Below are positions 1 through 8,254 of a stretch of 64,000 bases of DNA, in pieces. The stretch comes from Aminobacter aminovorans (GTDB lineage: Bacteria > Pseudomonadota > Alphaproteobacteria > Rhizobiales > Rhizobiaceae). The DNA lies in the NCBI RefSeq assembly GCF_900445235.1, contig NZ_UFSM01000001.1, forward strand, positions 3,425,501-3,489,500. The letters run 5' to 3'. Numbering within the stretch: the stretch's first letter is position 1; each line of letters starts with the position of its first letter. Position numbers and translations under genes: made by a program. The notes beneath the pieces were generated by a model that saw only the letters and a list, made by a program, of their open reading frames with translations, ran no database searches and was not told the DNA's origin.

Positions 1-389
1 GCGTTGGCGGCAGTGATCAGGTTCATCGCGGCCATGCCACCCGACAGGAACATTTCCCACCCGGGGATCTTGGGATGCTCCTTGGGGCTCGACACGACTC
101 CGATGACCAGCGGCGCGCGCGAAAAGCGGGCGAGTTCCTGGTTGCGCCGGCCTTCCGGCAGCGGCCCTTCCCGACGCTCGGCCAAGTCAGCCAGCTTCTG
201 GCCGATCTCGATGCGTGCATCGCCGCGATAGAGGATGAAGCGCCAGGGCTCCAGCCGGCCGTGGTCCGGCACGCGGCTTGCGGCGGCCAGAATGATCGCG
301 ATCTCGGCGTCGGACGGTGCCGGTGCACGCAGTTCGGGGATCGGCGCGGAATTGCGGTTGAGCAGGAAGTCGATGATCGGCGATGTCAC
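1..389 (-). CDS. Nitroreductase family protein (3' end beyond window)
   Basis: Only the first ~129 residues are present; the gene runs off the left edge. The GTG start is chosen because AAGGAG lies about 10 nt upstream. The N-terminus carries the FMN-dependent nitroreductase pattern: an LNRNSAPIPEL segment, then AAASRVPDHGRLEPWRFI, which in this family forms part of the flavin and NAD(P)H pocket. The visible order resembles short YdjA/TdsD-like nitroreductases, which are soluble homodimers that reduce nitro groups or quinones. The true substrate cannot be told from sequence. It is divergent from the secreted protein starting at 529. Confidence 0.85.
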   Translation of the reverse strand, partial: MTSPIIDFLLNRNSAPIPELRAPAPSDAEIAIILAAASRVPDHGRLEPWRFILYRGDARIEIGQKLADLAERREGPLPEGRRNQELARFSRAPLVIGVVSSPKEHPKIPGWEMFLSGGMAAMNLITAAN

Positions 390-528
390 GGCGCGGGCAC
401 TCCTTGAATGTTGGGCTGAAGCGCCTGTCCGTAAATGGTGGCTGCTCTGGCATCGGCGCAGTGCGGTTGAGAATCCATCGCGCCGGAATAGCCTTGAAAT
501 TGCCACCGCCTTGGGCTTCAAACAAGGG

Positions 529-1497
529 ATGTCTAGGGGACGCTTCCGCTTTTTCGCGCCGATTCTGGTTGCCGCGCTGTTTACAGTGCAGCCTGCGGCC
601 GTTTTCGCGCAGGACGGAGCCGCGGCCATCGATGGCCTGAGCCTTCCCGGCATATCGAGTTTTGCCTCGCCGCGCGGCGACGAGCCGCTGGCGACGGGTG
701 CGCTTGGCGAAATCACGCTGACCGCGCAACTGACCGACAAGGGCAGCGACATCGGCCGTGGCCTGGTCTGGCGCGTGTTCAGCCCCGAGGCTGGACCTGA
801 CGGCAAGCTGCCTCTGGTGGCCTCGGCCCAAGGCGGCACCAGCATGTTCCAACTGCCGCCCGGCAGCTACCTCGTCCATGCCTCCTACGGCCGTGCCGGC
901 GCCACCAAGCGCATCACCGTCGGCAAGCAGGGCAAGCGCGAGAGCCTCGTGCTCGATGCCGGCGGCCTCAAACTCGACGCTGTCCTTTCCGGCGGCGTTC
1001 GAATCCCGCCGGCCAAGCTCAAATTCTCGATCTTCGAGGCCGACGCTGGCAGCGATGGCGAACGTGCGCTGATCATCCCCAACGTCGCGCCGAATTCGGT
1101 GGTACGGCTCAATTCCGGCACCTATCACGTCGTCTCGACCTATGGCAGCGTCAACGCCGTCATCCGCTCCGACATCCGTGTCGAAGCCGGCAAGCTGACC
1201 GAAGCGACGGTCGAGCACCGCGCCGCCGACGTGACCTTCAAGCTGGTGCGCGAAGCCGGCGGCGAGGCCATTGCCGACACATCCTGGTCGGTACTGACAG
1301 AATCCGGCGACCCGCTGCGCGAAGCGGTGGGCGCGTTTGCCTCGATGGTGCTCTCGGAAGGCGACTACACCATCATCGCCAAGAACCGCGACCGCATCTA
1401 CCAGCGCGACTTCACCGTCGTTGCCGGCCGCAACCAGGACGTCGAAGTCGTCGCCTCCGAAGATGCCGCGATCGACCCCAACGAAGGCGCCGACTAG
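529..1497 (+). CDS. Secreted hypothetical protein with beta-sandwich-like repeats
   Basis: A 322-residue product. The ATG at 529 is chosen because it gives a clean Sec signal peptide: basic start, then a hydrophobic stretch ending PAAVFAQ. The reading frame is open further upstream, so a longer start is possible. The mature part holds three loosely similar segments of about 80-90 residues, each ending in a G-T/S/D-Y pattern (LPPGSYLVHASYG, LNSGTYHVVSTYG, LSEGDYTIIAKN). This suggests repeated beta-sandwich modules like those of carboxypeptidase-regulatory or fibronectin folds. There is no catalytic motif or transmembrane segment in the mature part. A periplasmic or surface structural role is an inference; I do not recognise a named family. 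Confidence 0.75.
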   Translation: MSRGRFRFFAPILVAALFTVQPAAVFAQDGAAAIDGLSLPGISSFASPRGDEPLATGALGEITLTAQLTDKGSDIGRGLVWRVFSPEAGPDGKLPLVASAQGGTSMFQLPPGSYLVHASYGRAGATKRITVGKQGKRESLVLDAGGLKLDAVLSGGVRIPPAKLKFSIFEADAGSDGERALIIPNVAPNSVVRLNSGTYHVVSTYGSVNAVIRSDIRVEAGKLTEATVEHRAADVTFKLVREAGGEAIADTSWSVLTESGDPLREAVGAFASMVLSEGDYTIIAKNRDRIYQRDFTVVAGRNQDVEVVASEDAAIDPNEGAD

Positions 1498-1537
1498 GCT
1501 TCAGCAAGTCGTCTGACTTCCGGACCTCTGAACCGAA

Positions 1538-1560
1538 AAGGGCGGCATCGAGCCGCCCTT
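1538..1560. terminator. Bidirectional hairpin terminator between the secreted protein gene and thrS
   Basis: A perfect 9-bp stem AAGGGCGGC / GCCGCCCTT with a 5-nt loop lies between two convergent genes. A-rich sequence on the left and TTCTT on the right would let it act on both strands. Confidence 0.75.
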
Positions 1561-1592
1561 CTTGCTAGTCTCAGGCTGTAGGCCCGTTTATC

Positions 1593-3569
1593 TCAGGCGG
1601 TAAGCGCGCGGCGCCTGTCCGGCGTCATCGCCTCGTCAACGAGGGCTGCGACGGCTTCGTCGAGGCCCATCGACACCTGGTCGCGCGAACCGAGACGGCG
1701 GACATTGACTGTCGCCTCCTCAGCCTCGCGCTTTCCGCAGACGAGAATGACCGGGACCTTGGCCAGCGAATGCTCGCGGACCTTGTAGTTGATCTTCTCA
1801 TTGCGCAGATCGACCTCCGCCGACAGGCCGGCAGCCTTGAGCTTGGCCGCGACCGAACGCGCATAGTCGTCGGCGTCAGAGGTGATCGTCGTCACCACCA
1901 CCTGCTGCGGCGCGAACCACAGCGGGAAGTGGCCCGAATAGTTCTCGATCAGGATGCCGAGGAAACGTTCCATCGAACCACAGATGGCGCGGTGGACCAT
2001 GACCGGCTGCTTCTTCTCGGAATCCGAGCCGATGTAGAAGGCGCCGAAGCGTTCGGGCAGGTTGAAATCGACCTGGGTCGTTCCGCACTGCCATTCGCGG
2101 CCGATCGCATCACGCAGGACGTATTCAAACTTGGGGCCGTAGAAGGCACCCTCGCCCGGATTGATCGACGTCTTGATGCGGTTGCCGGACTGCGCTTCGA
2201 TGGTCTTGAGCACGTTGCCCATGATCTCTTCTGCGTGATCCCATGCCTCGTCGGAGCCGACGCGTTTGTCGGGCCTTGTCGACAGCTTCACCGAAATCTC
2301 GTTGAAACCGAAATCGGCATAGGTCGACAGGATCAGGTCGTTGATGCGCAGGCACTCAGCGGCGAGTTGTTCCTCGGTGCAGAAGATATGCGCGTCGTCC
2401 TGGGTGAAGCCGCGCACACGCATCAGCCCGTGCAGCGCGCCCGACGGCTCATAGCGATGGACATTGCCGAATTCGGCAAGCTTGACCGGCAGGTCGCGAT
2501 ACGACTTCAGCCCATGCTTGAATATCTGCACGTGGCCCGGGCAGTTCATCGGCTTCAGCGCAAAAACGCGGTCGTCGTCGGTGTCGTCACCGGCAACCGT
2601 CACCTTGAACATCGCGTCGCGATACCAGCCCCAGTGGCCCGAGGTCTCCCACAGGCTCTTGTCGAGCACCTGCGGCGCATTGACCTCCTGATAGCCCTGC
2701 TGGTCGAGCCGGCGGCGCATGTAGCTGACGAGGTTCTGGAACATCTTCCAGCCCTTGGCATGCCAGAAAACGACGCCCGGACCTTCCTCCTGGAAGTGGA
2801 ACAGGTCCATCTCACGGCCGAGGCGGCGGTGGTCGCGCTTCTCAGCCTCTTCCAGCATATGGAGATACTGGTCGAGCTGCGCCTGGTCAGCCCAGGCCGT
2901 GCCGTAGATGCGCGTCAGCATCGGGTTGTTGGAATCGCCACGCCAATAGGCACCGGCGACCTTCATCAGCTTGAAGGCGCTGCCGATCTGGCCGGTCGAG
3001 GCCATGTGCGGGCCACGGCACAAATCGAACCAATCGCCCTGGGCGTAGATGTTGAGGTTCTGATCCTCAGGGATCGCATCGATCAGTTCGAGCTTGTAGG
3101 CCTCGCCCTTGTCGCGGAACACCTGCTTGGCCTTGTCGCGGGACCAGACCTGTTTGGTGAACGGCTTGTTGCGGCCGATGATCTCGCGCATCTTCTTTTC
3201 GATCGCCGGAAAATCCTCGGGCGTGAAAGGCTCGTTGCGGGCGAAATCGTAATAAAAGCCGTTGTCAATGACAGGGCCGATGGTGACCTGGGTTCCGGGC
3301 CACAGCTCCTGCACGGCTTCCGCCAGCACATGCGCGGTGTCGTGGCGGATCAGCTCGAGCGCGCGCGGGTCGTCGCGGGTCACGATCTCGACCTTGCCGG
3401 ACTTGCCGAGCGGGTCGGAAAGGTCGCGCACGGTGCCGTCGACGGCATAGGCCACGGCCTTCTTGGCCAGCGACTTCGAGATCGACTCGGCGAGTGCAGC
3501 ACCGGTCATCGCCGCGTCGTAGTCGCGGACGGAACCATCGGGAAATGTCAGGGAAACGGAATTCGACAA
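1593..3569 (-). CDS. thrS: Threonyl-tRNA synthetase
   Basis: A class II aminoacyl-tRNA synthetase that charges tRNA-Thr in the cytoplasm. At 658 residues it has the usual full length. Order: N-terminal TGS domain (about 1-64), editing domain with the H-x3-H motif ([10 protein letters not shown], His76 and His80) and CRGPHM, and catalytic core with [10 protein letters not shown] (zinc Cys) and [17 protein letters not shown]. The C-terminal anticodon-binding domain starts about 560. The start is TTG at 3569, with AGGAGAAG close upstream; no ATG sits at the family-typical N-terminus. It faces the secreted protein gene across a shared terminator. Confidence 0.98.
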   Translation of the reverse strand: MSNSVSLTFPDGSVRDYDAAMTGAALAESISKSLAKKAVAYAVDGTVRDLSDPLGKSGKVEIVTRDDPRALELIRHDTAHVLAEAVQELWPGTQVTIGPVIDNGFYYDFARNEPFTPEDFPAIEKKMREIIGRNKPFTKQVWSRDKAKQVFRDKGEAYKLELIDAIPEDQNLNIYAQGDWFDLCRGPHMASTGQIGSAFKLMKVAGAYWRGDSNNPMLTRIYGTAWADQAQLDQYLHMLEEAEKRDHRRLGREMDLFHFQEEGPGVVFWHAKGWKMFQNLVSYMRRRLDQQGYQEVNAPQVLDKSLWETSGHWGWYRDAMFKVTVAGDDTDDDRVFALKPMNCPGHVQIFKHGLKSYRDLPVKLAEFGNVHRYEPSGALHGLMRVRGFTQDDAHIFCTEEQLAAECLRINDLILSTYADFGFNEISVKLSTRPDKRVGSDEAWDHAEEIMGNVLKTIEAQSGNRIKTSINPGEGAFYGPKFEYVLRDAIGREWQCGTTQVDFNLPERFGAFYIGSDSEKKQPVMVHRAICGSMERFLGILIENYSGHFPLWFAPQQVVVTTITSDADDYARSVAAKLKAAGLSAEVDLRNEKINYKVREHSLAKVPVILVCGKREAEEATVNVRRLGSRDQVSMGLDEAVAALVDEAMTPDRRRALTA

Positions 3570-3675
3570 AGCTCTTCTCCTATCCAGTCCCGCAAACGAG
3601 CGCGGGTGGTTAAAAACCGGAAGCGTCCGGCAGCGAGGGGTCTTTTAGGGGGAGTTTTCGGGCTCGTAAAGCCAA

Positions 3676-3700
3676 ACAGCGGCGCTTCGAGCGCCGCTGT
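3676..3700 (-). terminator. Hairpin terminator after the class D beta-lactamase
   Basis: A perfect 11-bp stem ACAGCGGCGCT / AGCGCCGCTGT with a TCG loop lies 25 nt past the beta-lactamase stop and before the thrS start. It is followed on the minus strand by a short T stretch. Confidence 0.7.
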
Positions 3701-3724
3701 TGTCATATCAGAGCAGCGTAGGGC

Positions 3725-4573
3725 CTAGTTGGCTAGCTTAATCAGCCCCGGCAGGTCGACGAGGAAGTTGGCGCGTACCTTGGGCCCGAGGAGTACCGGG
3801 CTCTTACCCTCGTTGACGAACAGCCGGGCAAAGATGACCTTTCGTCCGTCCTTTTCGGCCCAGCCGACGAACCAGCCGAACGGCCTGTTGCGATTTTGGG
3901 CGCCGGCCTTGTTGGTCAACCAACCTGTGCCGGTCTTGCCCTGGACCTTCCAGTCGCCGGCGTCGAACGCCGGCAGGATCGCGCCGGTCATCTCATTTGC
4001 CCTGGTGGAAAGCGGCAGCTTGCGGTCGAGAATACGCTTGATGAACGCGGCCTGCTCGTCAGGGGAAATCTTCAGCGACGAGCTCAGCCAGGAGTGGGTC
4101 AGACCATCCTTCTTGCCCGGATTGCCCGTAATGTCGCCATTGCCATAGGCGAAGCCTTGGACATAACCGGCAAAACGCTCGTTGCCGAGCTTGCGTGTGA
4201 TTTCCTGCGAATACCAGACGACTGAATCCTTCTCCCAGATCGTCGGGTCGACGGGCCTGTGGTCGCGCTTGACGGCGTTGAACTCGGGCTTGTAGTCCCA
4301 GCGCGGCGTGTGCGCGTCGGTCAGGATGCCGGCATCGTAGCCCATCAGCGCCAACGGCACCTTGAAGGTCGATGCCGGGCTGACACGCCGGTCGCAAGTG
4401 CCGTCTCGGCGCAGCGTGGCGCCACTCTGGGCATCGATGATCAGCGTGCATTCGAACACCGGCTTAAGTGCCGGAACATTGGCGGCCCTCTGCGCCTGGG
4501 CAAAGGGTGTTGCGGCAAGCAAAGAAAAGATGGCGAAGATCGAAGATCGACGAAACGAAGCAAACACTGTCAT
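3725..4573 (-). CDS. Class D (OXA-type) beta-lactamase
   Basis: A serine beta-lactamase exported to the periplasm; 282 residues from the ATG at 4573, with AGAGGA just upstream. An in-frame start 14 codons earlier is less likely. After a signal peptide ending FAQAQ the class D motifs appear in order: active-site S-x-x-K in PASTFKVPLALMGYD (the Lys is normally carboxylated), S-x-V in KDSVVWYSQ, YGN in GFAYGNGD, the conserved Trp in WLSS, and KTG in VQGKTGTGW. All catalytic residues are intact, so it should be active. Its spectrum is unknown. It sits alone between thrS and yidD with no integron or transposon sign, which favours a resident chromosomal gene. Confidence 0.93.
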   Translation of the reverse strand: MTVFASFRRSSIFAIFSLLAATPFAQAQRAANVPALKPVFECTLIIDAQSGATLRRDGTCDRRVSPASTFKVPLALMGYDAGILTDAHTPRWDYKPEFNAVKRDHRPVDPTIWEKDSVVWYSQEITRKLGNERFAGYVQGFAYGNGDITGNPGKKDGLTHSWLSSSLKISPDEQAAFIKRILDRKLPLSTRANEMTGAILPAFDAGDWKVQGKTGTGWLTNKAGAQNRNRPFGWFVGWAEKDGRKVIFARLFVNEGKSPVLLGPKVRANFLVDLPGLIKLAN

Positions 4574-4729
4574 GACATCCTCTGTCGGTTGGCGCCAAAG
4601 GACTATGGACGGCAATTGTCTCGAATATGGCTCAAATTGGACTGAGCTGTCTTAGCCTGATCAAACGGTAAACCGGAAAATATCGGCATTAACTGATATG
4701 CCGCATTGGGCGAGACGGACCGCGTCCGC

Positions 4730-5095
4730 TCATTGCCCCGATGGCCGGCGACCGATCAGCCAATAGCGCCACGGCACGTACCAGACATAAGTTGCGCCAA
4801 GGCTCTCCGGCACCCTGTCGATGCCATGGGTGCCCCATGGGCCGCAGCGCAGGACGCGAAACAGCCCCATCCAGCCACCGGCCCACAAGCCATGACGCGC
4901 GATAGCCTCATGCGCATATTCCGAGCAGGTCGGCATATGCCGGCAGGAATTGCCGATGAAGCCGGAAAGCGTCAGTTGGTAGAGCCGGACCAGGGATGTA
5001 CCAAGCAGTCGGCCCGGCGTCTTGCGCCACTGTCCGGCCCAGTTGCGGCTGCGCGCTGCTGTGCCGTGTGGATGGTCGTGTCCGTGATCCATCAT
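4730..5095 (-). CDS. yidD: Membrane protein insertion efficiency factor YidD
   Basis: A small inner-membrane-associated protein (121 residues) of the YidD/UPF0161 family, thought to aid YidC-dependent insertion. The signature Cys-rich segment FIGNSCRHMPTCSEYAHEAI and the RVLRCGPWGTHGIDRVPE block are intact. The His-rich leader (MMDHGHDHPHG) and the extended C-terminus are longer than in E. coli but usual in alphaproteobacteria. Unlike in many bacteria it is not next to rnpA or yidC here. Confidence 0.95.
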   Translation of the reverse strand: MMDHGHDHPHGTAARSRNWAGQWRKTPGRLLGTSLVRLYQLTLSGFIGNSCRHMPTCSEYAHEAIARHGLWAGGWMGLFRVLRCGPWGTHGIDRVPESLGATYVWYVPWRYWLIGRRPSGQ

Positions 5096-5188
5096 CTCCG
5101 CCGGATCGGAATCTATTCGCTATAGATGTCCATTCCGCCATGCAGACGCAATGTTCGACATCTAGGACCTCGCCGCTGCGGCGCCGTG

Positions 5189-5353
5189 TCACGCATGCCA
5201 GCCAAGCTTCGTCCTGCGGTGGGGGCACCGCCGTTGCGGAGCGTCGAGTTGAAGCCGGTCGGCGTCGCAGCGCTTTGTTCTTTGGGTGGCATGGTCGGCC
5301 TGGAAGGTCGCGATGCGGAACATCTCGGCGTATGCGTTGAAGAGCGTTGGCAT
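5189..5353 (-). CDS. Possible mini-protein divergent from LysR regulator
   Basis: A 54-codon ORF with an excellent Shine-Dalgarno (GGAGGCAAG ending 3 nt before the ATG). It encodes MPTLFNAYAEMFRIATFQAD at the N-terminus, followed by a basic Arg-rich C-terminal half. No family recognised. Its divergent position 88 nt from a LysR-type gene is the classic place for a LysR target. The Arg/Cys-rich second half could be out-of-frame decay of a once longer protein. Translation is plausible from the ribosome site alone; function unknown. Confidence 0.4.
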   Translation of the reverse strand: MPTLFNAYAEMFRIATFQADHATQRTKRCDADRLQLDAPQRRCPHRRTKLGWHA

Positions 5354-5441
5354 GGTCTTGCCTCCTTGGATGGGAGGATTAGACCGCCTCTAGCCGTCCC
5401 CTTCAAACGAGTATAACGTCCAGTTTGGATAACTTGAGATT

Positions 5442-6389
5442 ATGCGAATGAACCGCGGGCGGCTTCCGCTGACGGCATTGAGAAGTTTCGAGGCTGCCGG
5501 GCGGCACCTGAGTTTCAGCCGCGCAGCCGACGAGCTGTTCGTCACCCAGGCCGCCATCAGCCGCCAGATACGCGAGTTGGAGAGCTTCCTGCGCCAGCCG
5601 CTGTTCGTGCGCTACCACCGCCGCGTCGAATTGACCGAGCCGGGACAGAAGCTGCTGCAACAACTGGTCAAGAGCTTCGACGACATCGACCGACGGCTTT
5701 CTGAACTGGCGACAAGGCCCTCCCTTTCGATGGTCAGTGTCAGCGCCGAACCGGCGCTTGCCGCCAGCTGGCTTCTGCCGCGTCTCAATAAGTTTCGCGA
5801 GATGCGGCCCGACATCGAAATCGCGCTCGATGTCGACCCGCGTTTGATCGACTTCCGCAGCGACCAGGCCGAGCTCGCATTGCGCTTCAGCGCGCACAAC
5901 AGCGCGTGGCCACGCAGTGAGTCGGAGCTGTTGGGGATGGTCGTCGATTCACCTGTTTTGTCACCGGCGCTGCTGGCGTCAGGCCCGCCCCTGCAATCCC
6001 CCGCCGATCTGCGTCGCTACACGCTGCTGCATGAGGAAAATCGTCAGGGTTGGGCACGCTGGTTCGAAGCAGCGGGTGCCGGCGAAGCTCCGGTTCCGGA
6101 GCGAGGGCCATTACTGGCGGATGCCGCATTGTCGAAACAGGCGGCGATGCTCGGCCACGGCGTCGCCCTTGGCGACCTGTTGCTGGTCTATGAGGAGCTT
6201 CAGGCGGGAACGCTGGTCAAGCCGTTCGAGACCAACGTCGTGTGCGGAGGCTACTGGCTGGTGGCAAAGAACCTGGCCAAGCTGTCAGAGCCGGCGCAGT
6301 GTTTCGCTGAGTGGATCAAGGCAGAGTTCGCCGAAAGCCTTGATATCCTGGACAATTGCCTCGCTGCCGCCTACCTGCGCTCGATCTGA
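5442..6389 (+). CDS. LysR-family transcriptional regulator, GcvA-like
   Basis: A 315-residue LysR-type regulator. The N-terminal winged helix (about 9-68) has the GcvA/AmpR-type pattern: PLTALRSFEAAGRHLSFSRA, then ELFVTQAAISRQIRELESFL. The rest is a periplasmic-binding-like effector domain. Such proteins bind T-N11-A sites and often control a divergent gene; here the divergent partner would be the mini-ORF at 5189-5353. Its 3' end overlaps the convergent NifU-like gene by 19 nt. The effector is unknown. Confidence 0.93.
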   Translation: MRMNRGRLPLTALRSFEAAGRHLSFSRAADELFVTQAAISRQIRELESFLRQPLFVRYHRRVELTEPGQKLLQQLVKSFDDIDRRLSELATRPSLSMVSVSAEPALAASWLLPRLNKFREMRPDIEIALDVDPRLIDFRSDQAELALRFSAHNSAWPRSESELLGMVVDSPVLSPALLASGPPLQSPADLRRYTLLHEENRQGWARWFEAAGAGEAPVPERGPLLADAALSKQAAMLGHGVALGDLLLVYEELQAGTLVKPFETNVVCGGYWLVAKNLAKLSEPAQCFAEWIKAEFAESLDILDNCLAAAYLRSI

Positions 6390-6799
6390 CCGATCGCATC
6401 GACCACGGCATCGAAAGTCAGCATCGTCGAGGCGTGCCGCGCCTTGTAGTCGCGAACCGGCTCGAGATACTTCAGGTCGCCGAACCGGCCCTCCGGCGGC
6501 GTCCCGCCTTCCTTTAGCATGCGCAGCATGGCGTCACGCACGGCCCGCAATTCGTCGGCGCTGGCACCGACGACGTGCTCGGCCATGATCGACGATGACG
6601 CCTGGCCCAGCGCGCAGGCTTTCACCTCATGGGCGAAGTCGGTGACGATGCCGTCCTTCATCGCCAGGTCGATCGTGACAGTCGACCCGCACAACTTCGA
6701 GTGCGCCGTGGCCGTCGCATCGGGGTGATCGAGCCGGCCGAGCCGGCCGATATTGCCGGCGAAACCGAGAATTTTCGTGTTGTAGATGTCGTCGATCAA
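6371..6799 (-). CDS. NifU/IscU-like iron-sulfur scaffold homologue with altered ligands
   Basis: A 142-residue single-domain NifU N-terminal/SufU-like protein. Two of the three cluster Cys positions are present (SKLCGSTV and KACALGQAS). The third, expected around the C-terminal PVRDYKARHAST segment, is His instead of Cys, and the usual CGD aspartate is Ser (CGS). Canonical IscU/SufU need three Cys plus Asp, so a standard scaffold role is doubtful. I know similar proteins in rhizobia next to folE, so this is probably a conserved subfamily and not decay. It is divergent from folE. Confidence 0.85.
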   Translation of the reverse strand: MIDDIYNTKILGFAGNIGRLGRLDHPDATATAHSKLCGSTVTIDLAMKDGIVTDFAHEVKACALGQASSSIMAEHVVGASADELRAVRDAMLRMLKEGGTPPEGRFGDLKYLEPVRDYKARHASTMLTFDAVVDAIGQIERR

Positions 6800-6866
6800 C
6801 TTTTTTCACTCTGAGTGCATGTGATGAACAACTCTTGTCGCTGACGCATCTTTCAATCGTCGTCTT

Positions 6867-6885
6867 CCCCCATATATAATGGGGG
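6867..6885 (+). promoter_or_regulatory. Putative folE promoter -10 inside a perfect dyad
   Basis: CCCCCAT and ATGGGGG form a perfect 7-bp inverted repeat around ATATA, and a consensus -10 TATAAT lies inside it (6875-6880). Transcription from here would give a leader of about 150 nt before folE. No strong -35 is visible; TTCAAT at 6852 is the best candidate. A regulator binding this dyad is an inference. Confidence 0.5.
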
Positions 6886-6979
6886 CGCTCGCCTCCCGAC
6901 AAGGCAGATGAACAGACATCGGGAGAAGAGCAAGATAAGCAGCTTTGGGTACGGCACTCGTTCCGGTGGTCCCTAAAGT

Positions 6980-7031
6980 GGCTGTGTCCGTTCAACTCGT
7001 CCCTGCTCTGACAGGGACTACTGGAGACGCC
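6980..7031 (+). promoter_or_regulatory. THF-II (folE motif) riboswitch
   Basis: The segment directly before folE has the layout I recall for the alphaproteobacterial folE motif (class II tetrahydrofolate riboswitch). It has an outer imperfect helix GGC-UGUGUCC / GGAGAC-GCC, the internal-loop strand GUUCAACUC, and an inner 7-bp stem GUCCCUG/CAGGGAC at 6999-7018. The 3' strand CUACUGGAG includes the folE ribosome-binding site. Ligand-stabilised pairing would hide the CUGGAG site, so tetrahydrofolate would be expected to lower FolE synthesis. Assignment rests on remembered sequence, not on a covariance-model search. Confidence 0.75.
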
Positions 7032-7035
7032 TGAT

Positions 7036-7677
7036 ATGGATGCCGTTGCCAAGAAGCTGATGCCGCAATCAGCCTATATGGATAAGCCTGCGACCGACCG
7101 CCCGACCGAAGCGGAGGTCGAAGCCGCTGTGAAGGTCCTCCTGCGCTGGACCGGCGACGATCCACAGCGCGAAGGCCTGATCGACACGCCCAAACGCGTG
7201 ACCAAGGCTTTCCGCGAAATGTTCAATGGCTACGACATGTGCCCGGCCGACGAGCTTGGCCGTACGTTCGAGGAAGTAGCCGGCTACGACGATATGGTCA
7301 TCGTTCGCGACATCAAGTTCCATTCCCATTGCGAGCACCATATGGTGCCGATCATCGGCAAGGCCCATGTCGGCTATCTGCCGGATGGCAAGGTTGTCGG
7401 ACTTTCCAAGATCGCCCGCGTCGTCGACATCTTCGCCCACCGCCTGCAGACGCAGGAAGCGATGACGGCGCAGATTGCCGGTGTCATCCAGGACGTGCTA
7501 AATCCGCGCGGTGTCGCCGTGATGATCGAGGCCGAGCATATGTGTATGGCCATGCGCGGCATCCGCAAGCAGGGTTCGACAACCCTGACCTCCACTTTCA
7601 CCGGCGTTTTCCGGGATACCCCCGAAGAACAGGTCCGGTTCGTGACCATGGTGCGAGCCGGCGGCGGCGGGATCTGA
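7036..7677 (+). CDS. folE: GTP cyclohydrolase I
   Basis: Converts GTP to 7,8-dihydroneopterin triphosphate, the first step of folate synthesis. 213 residues, normal for FolE type I. The zinc and active-site motifs are intact: [13 protein letters not shown] (Cys and two His), [14 protein letters not shown], and [16 protein letters not shown] with the second zinc Cys. CTGGAG lies 9 nt before the ATG, inside the riboswitch helix. It is followed after 37 nt by hisI, and the two are likely co-transcribed. Confidence 0.98.
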   Translation: MDAVAKKLMPQSAYMDKPATDRPTEAEVEAAVKVLLRWTGDDPQREGLIDTPKRVTKAFREMFNGYDMCPADELGRTFEEVAGYDDMVIVRDIKFHSHCEHHMVPIIGKAHVGYLPDGKVVGLSKIARVVDIFAHRLQTQEAMTAQIAGVIQDVLNPRGVAVMIEAEHMCMAMRGIRKQGSTTLTSTFTGVFRDTPEEQVRFVTMVRAGGGGI

Positions 7678-7714
7678 TCCCGCTTCGCCGGAGCCCCGAC
7701 TTAGGACCCCGGCG

Positions 7715-8170
7715 ATGACCTTGCAGTTTCCCGAAGCTTCCAACGACAAGCGCGCCCTCGAAGAGGGCGAGTTGTTCTCGCCGCGTTTCGACGTCAACGG
7801 CCTTGTCACCGCCGTGGTGACCGATGCGGCCGATGGCCTGCTGCTGATGGTCGCGCACATGAACGCCGAGGCGCTGGCCCTGACCATCGAAACCGGCATT
7901 GCCCATTACTGGTCGCGCTCGCGCAACGCGCTTTGGAAAAAAGGCGAAACTTCGGGAAATCTGCAGCACGTCCAGGAGATTCGCACTGACTGCGACCAGG
8001 ACGCGGTGTGGCTCAAGGTAAAAGTCAGCGGCCACGACGCAACCTGTCACACCGGCAGGCGTTCCTGTTTCTATCGGACAGTGGTGCACGAAAACGGCAT
8101 AGCGATACTCAGTGCGGATGGCAGCAATCCACTGTTCGATGTCGACGAGACCTACCGCAAGAAAACGTGA
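7715..8170 (+). CDS. hisI: Phosphoribosyl-AMP cyclohydrolase
   Basis: Third step of histidine synthesis, opening the adenine ring of PR-AMP. At 151 residues it is the single-function form, not fused to HisE. Diagnostic motifs: [19 protein letters not shown], the metal-binding [12 protein letters not shown], and the zinc Cys pair in [11 protein letters not shown]. It lies directly downstream of folE, though the histidine operon itself is not here. Both enzymes hydrolyse a purine ring system, but the pathways differ. Confidence 0.97.
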   Translation: MTLQFPEASNDKRALEEGELFSPRFDVNGLVTAVVTDAADGLLLMVAHMNAEALALTIETGIAHYWSRSRNALWKKGETSGNLQHVQEIRTDCDQDAVWLKVKVSGHDATCHTGRRSCFYRTVVHENGIAILSADGSNPLFDVDETYRKKT

Positions 8171-8254
8171 ACCGGCTACCTGTTCCAGAACACAGAGATT
8201 CACGATTTTAATACGGGTCGGGAGTAGTCTGTATTTGGGAACAGGGAGTGTGTG

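Noticed and set aside
187..1218. A long minus-strand frame opposite the secreted protein
   Set aside because: Overlaps both the nitroreductase and the signal-peptide-bearing gene in other frames and shows no family pattern.
1770..3728. A very long plus-strand frame opposite thrS
   Set aside because: High-GC shadow of a well-identified synthetase; no domain and poor start context.
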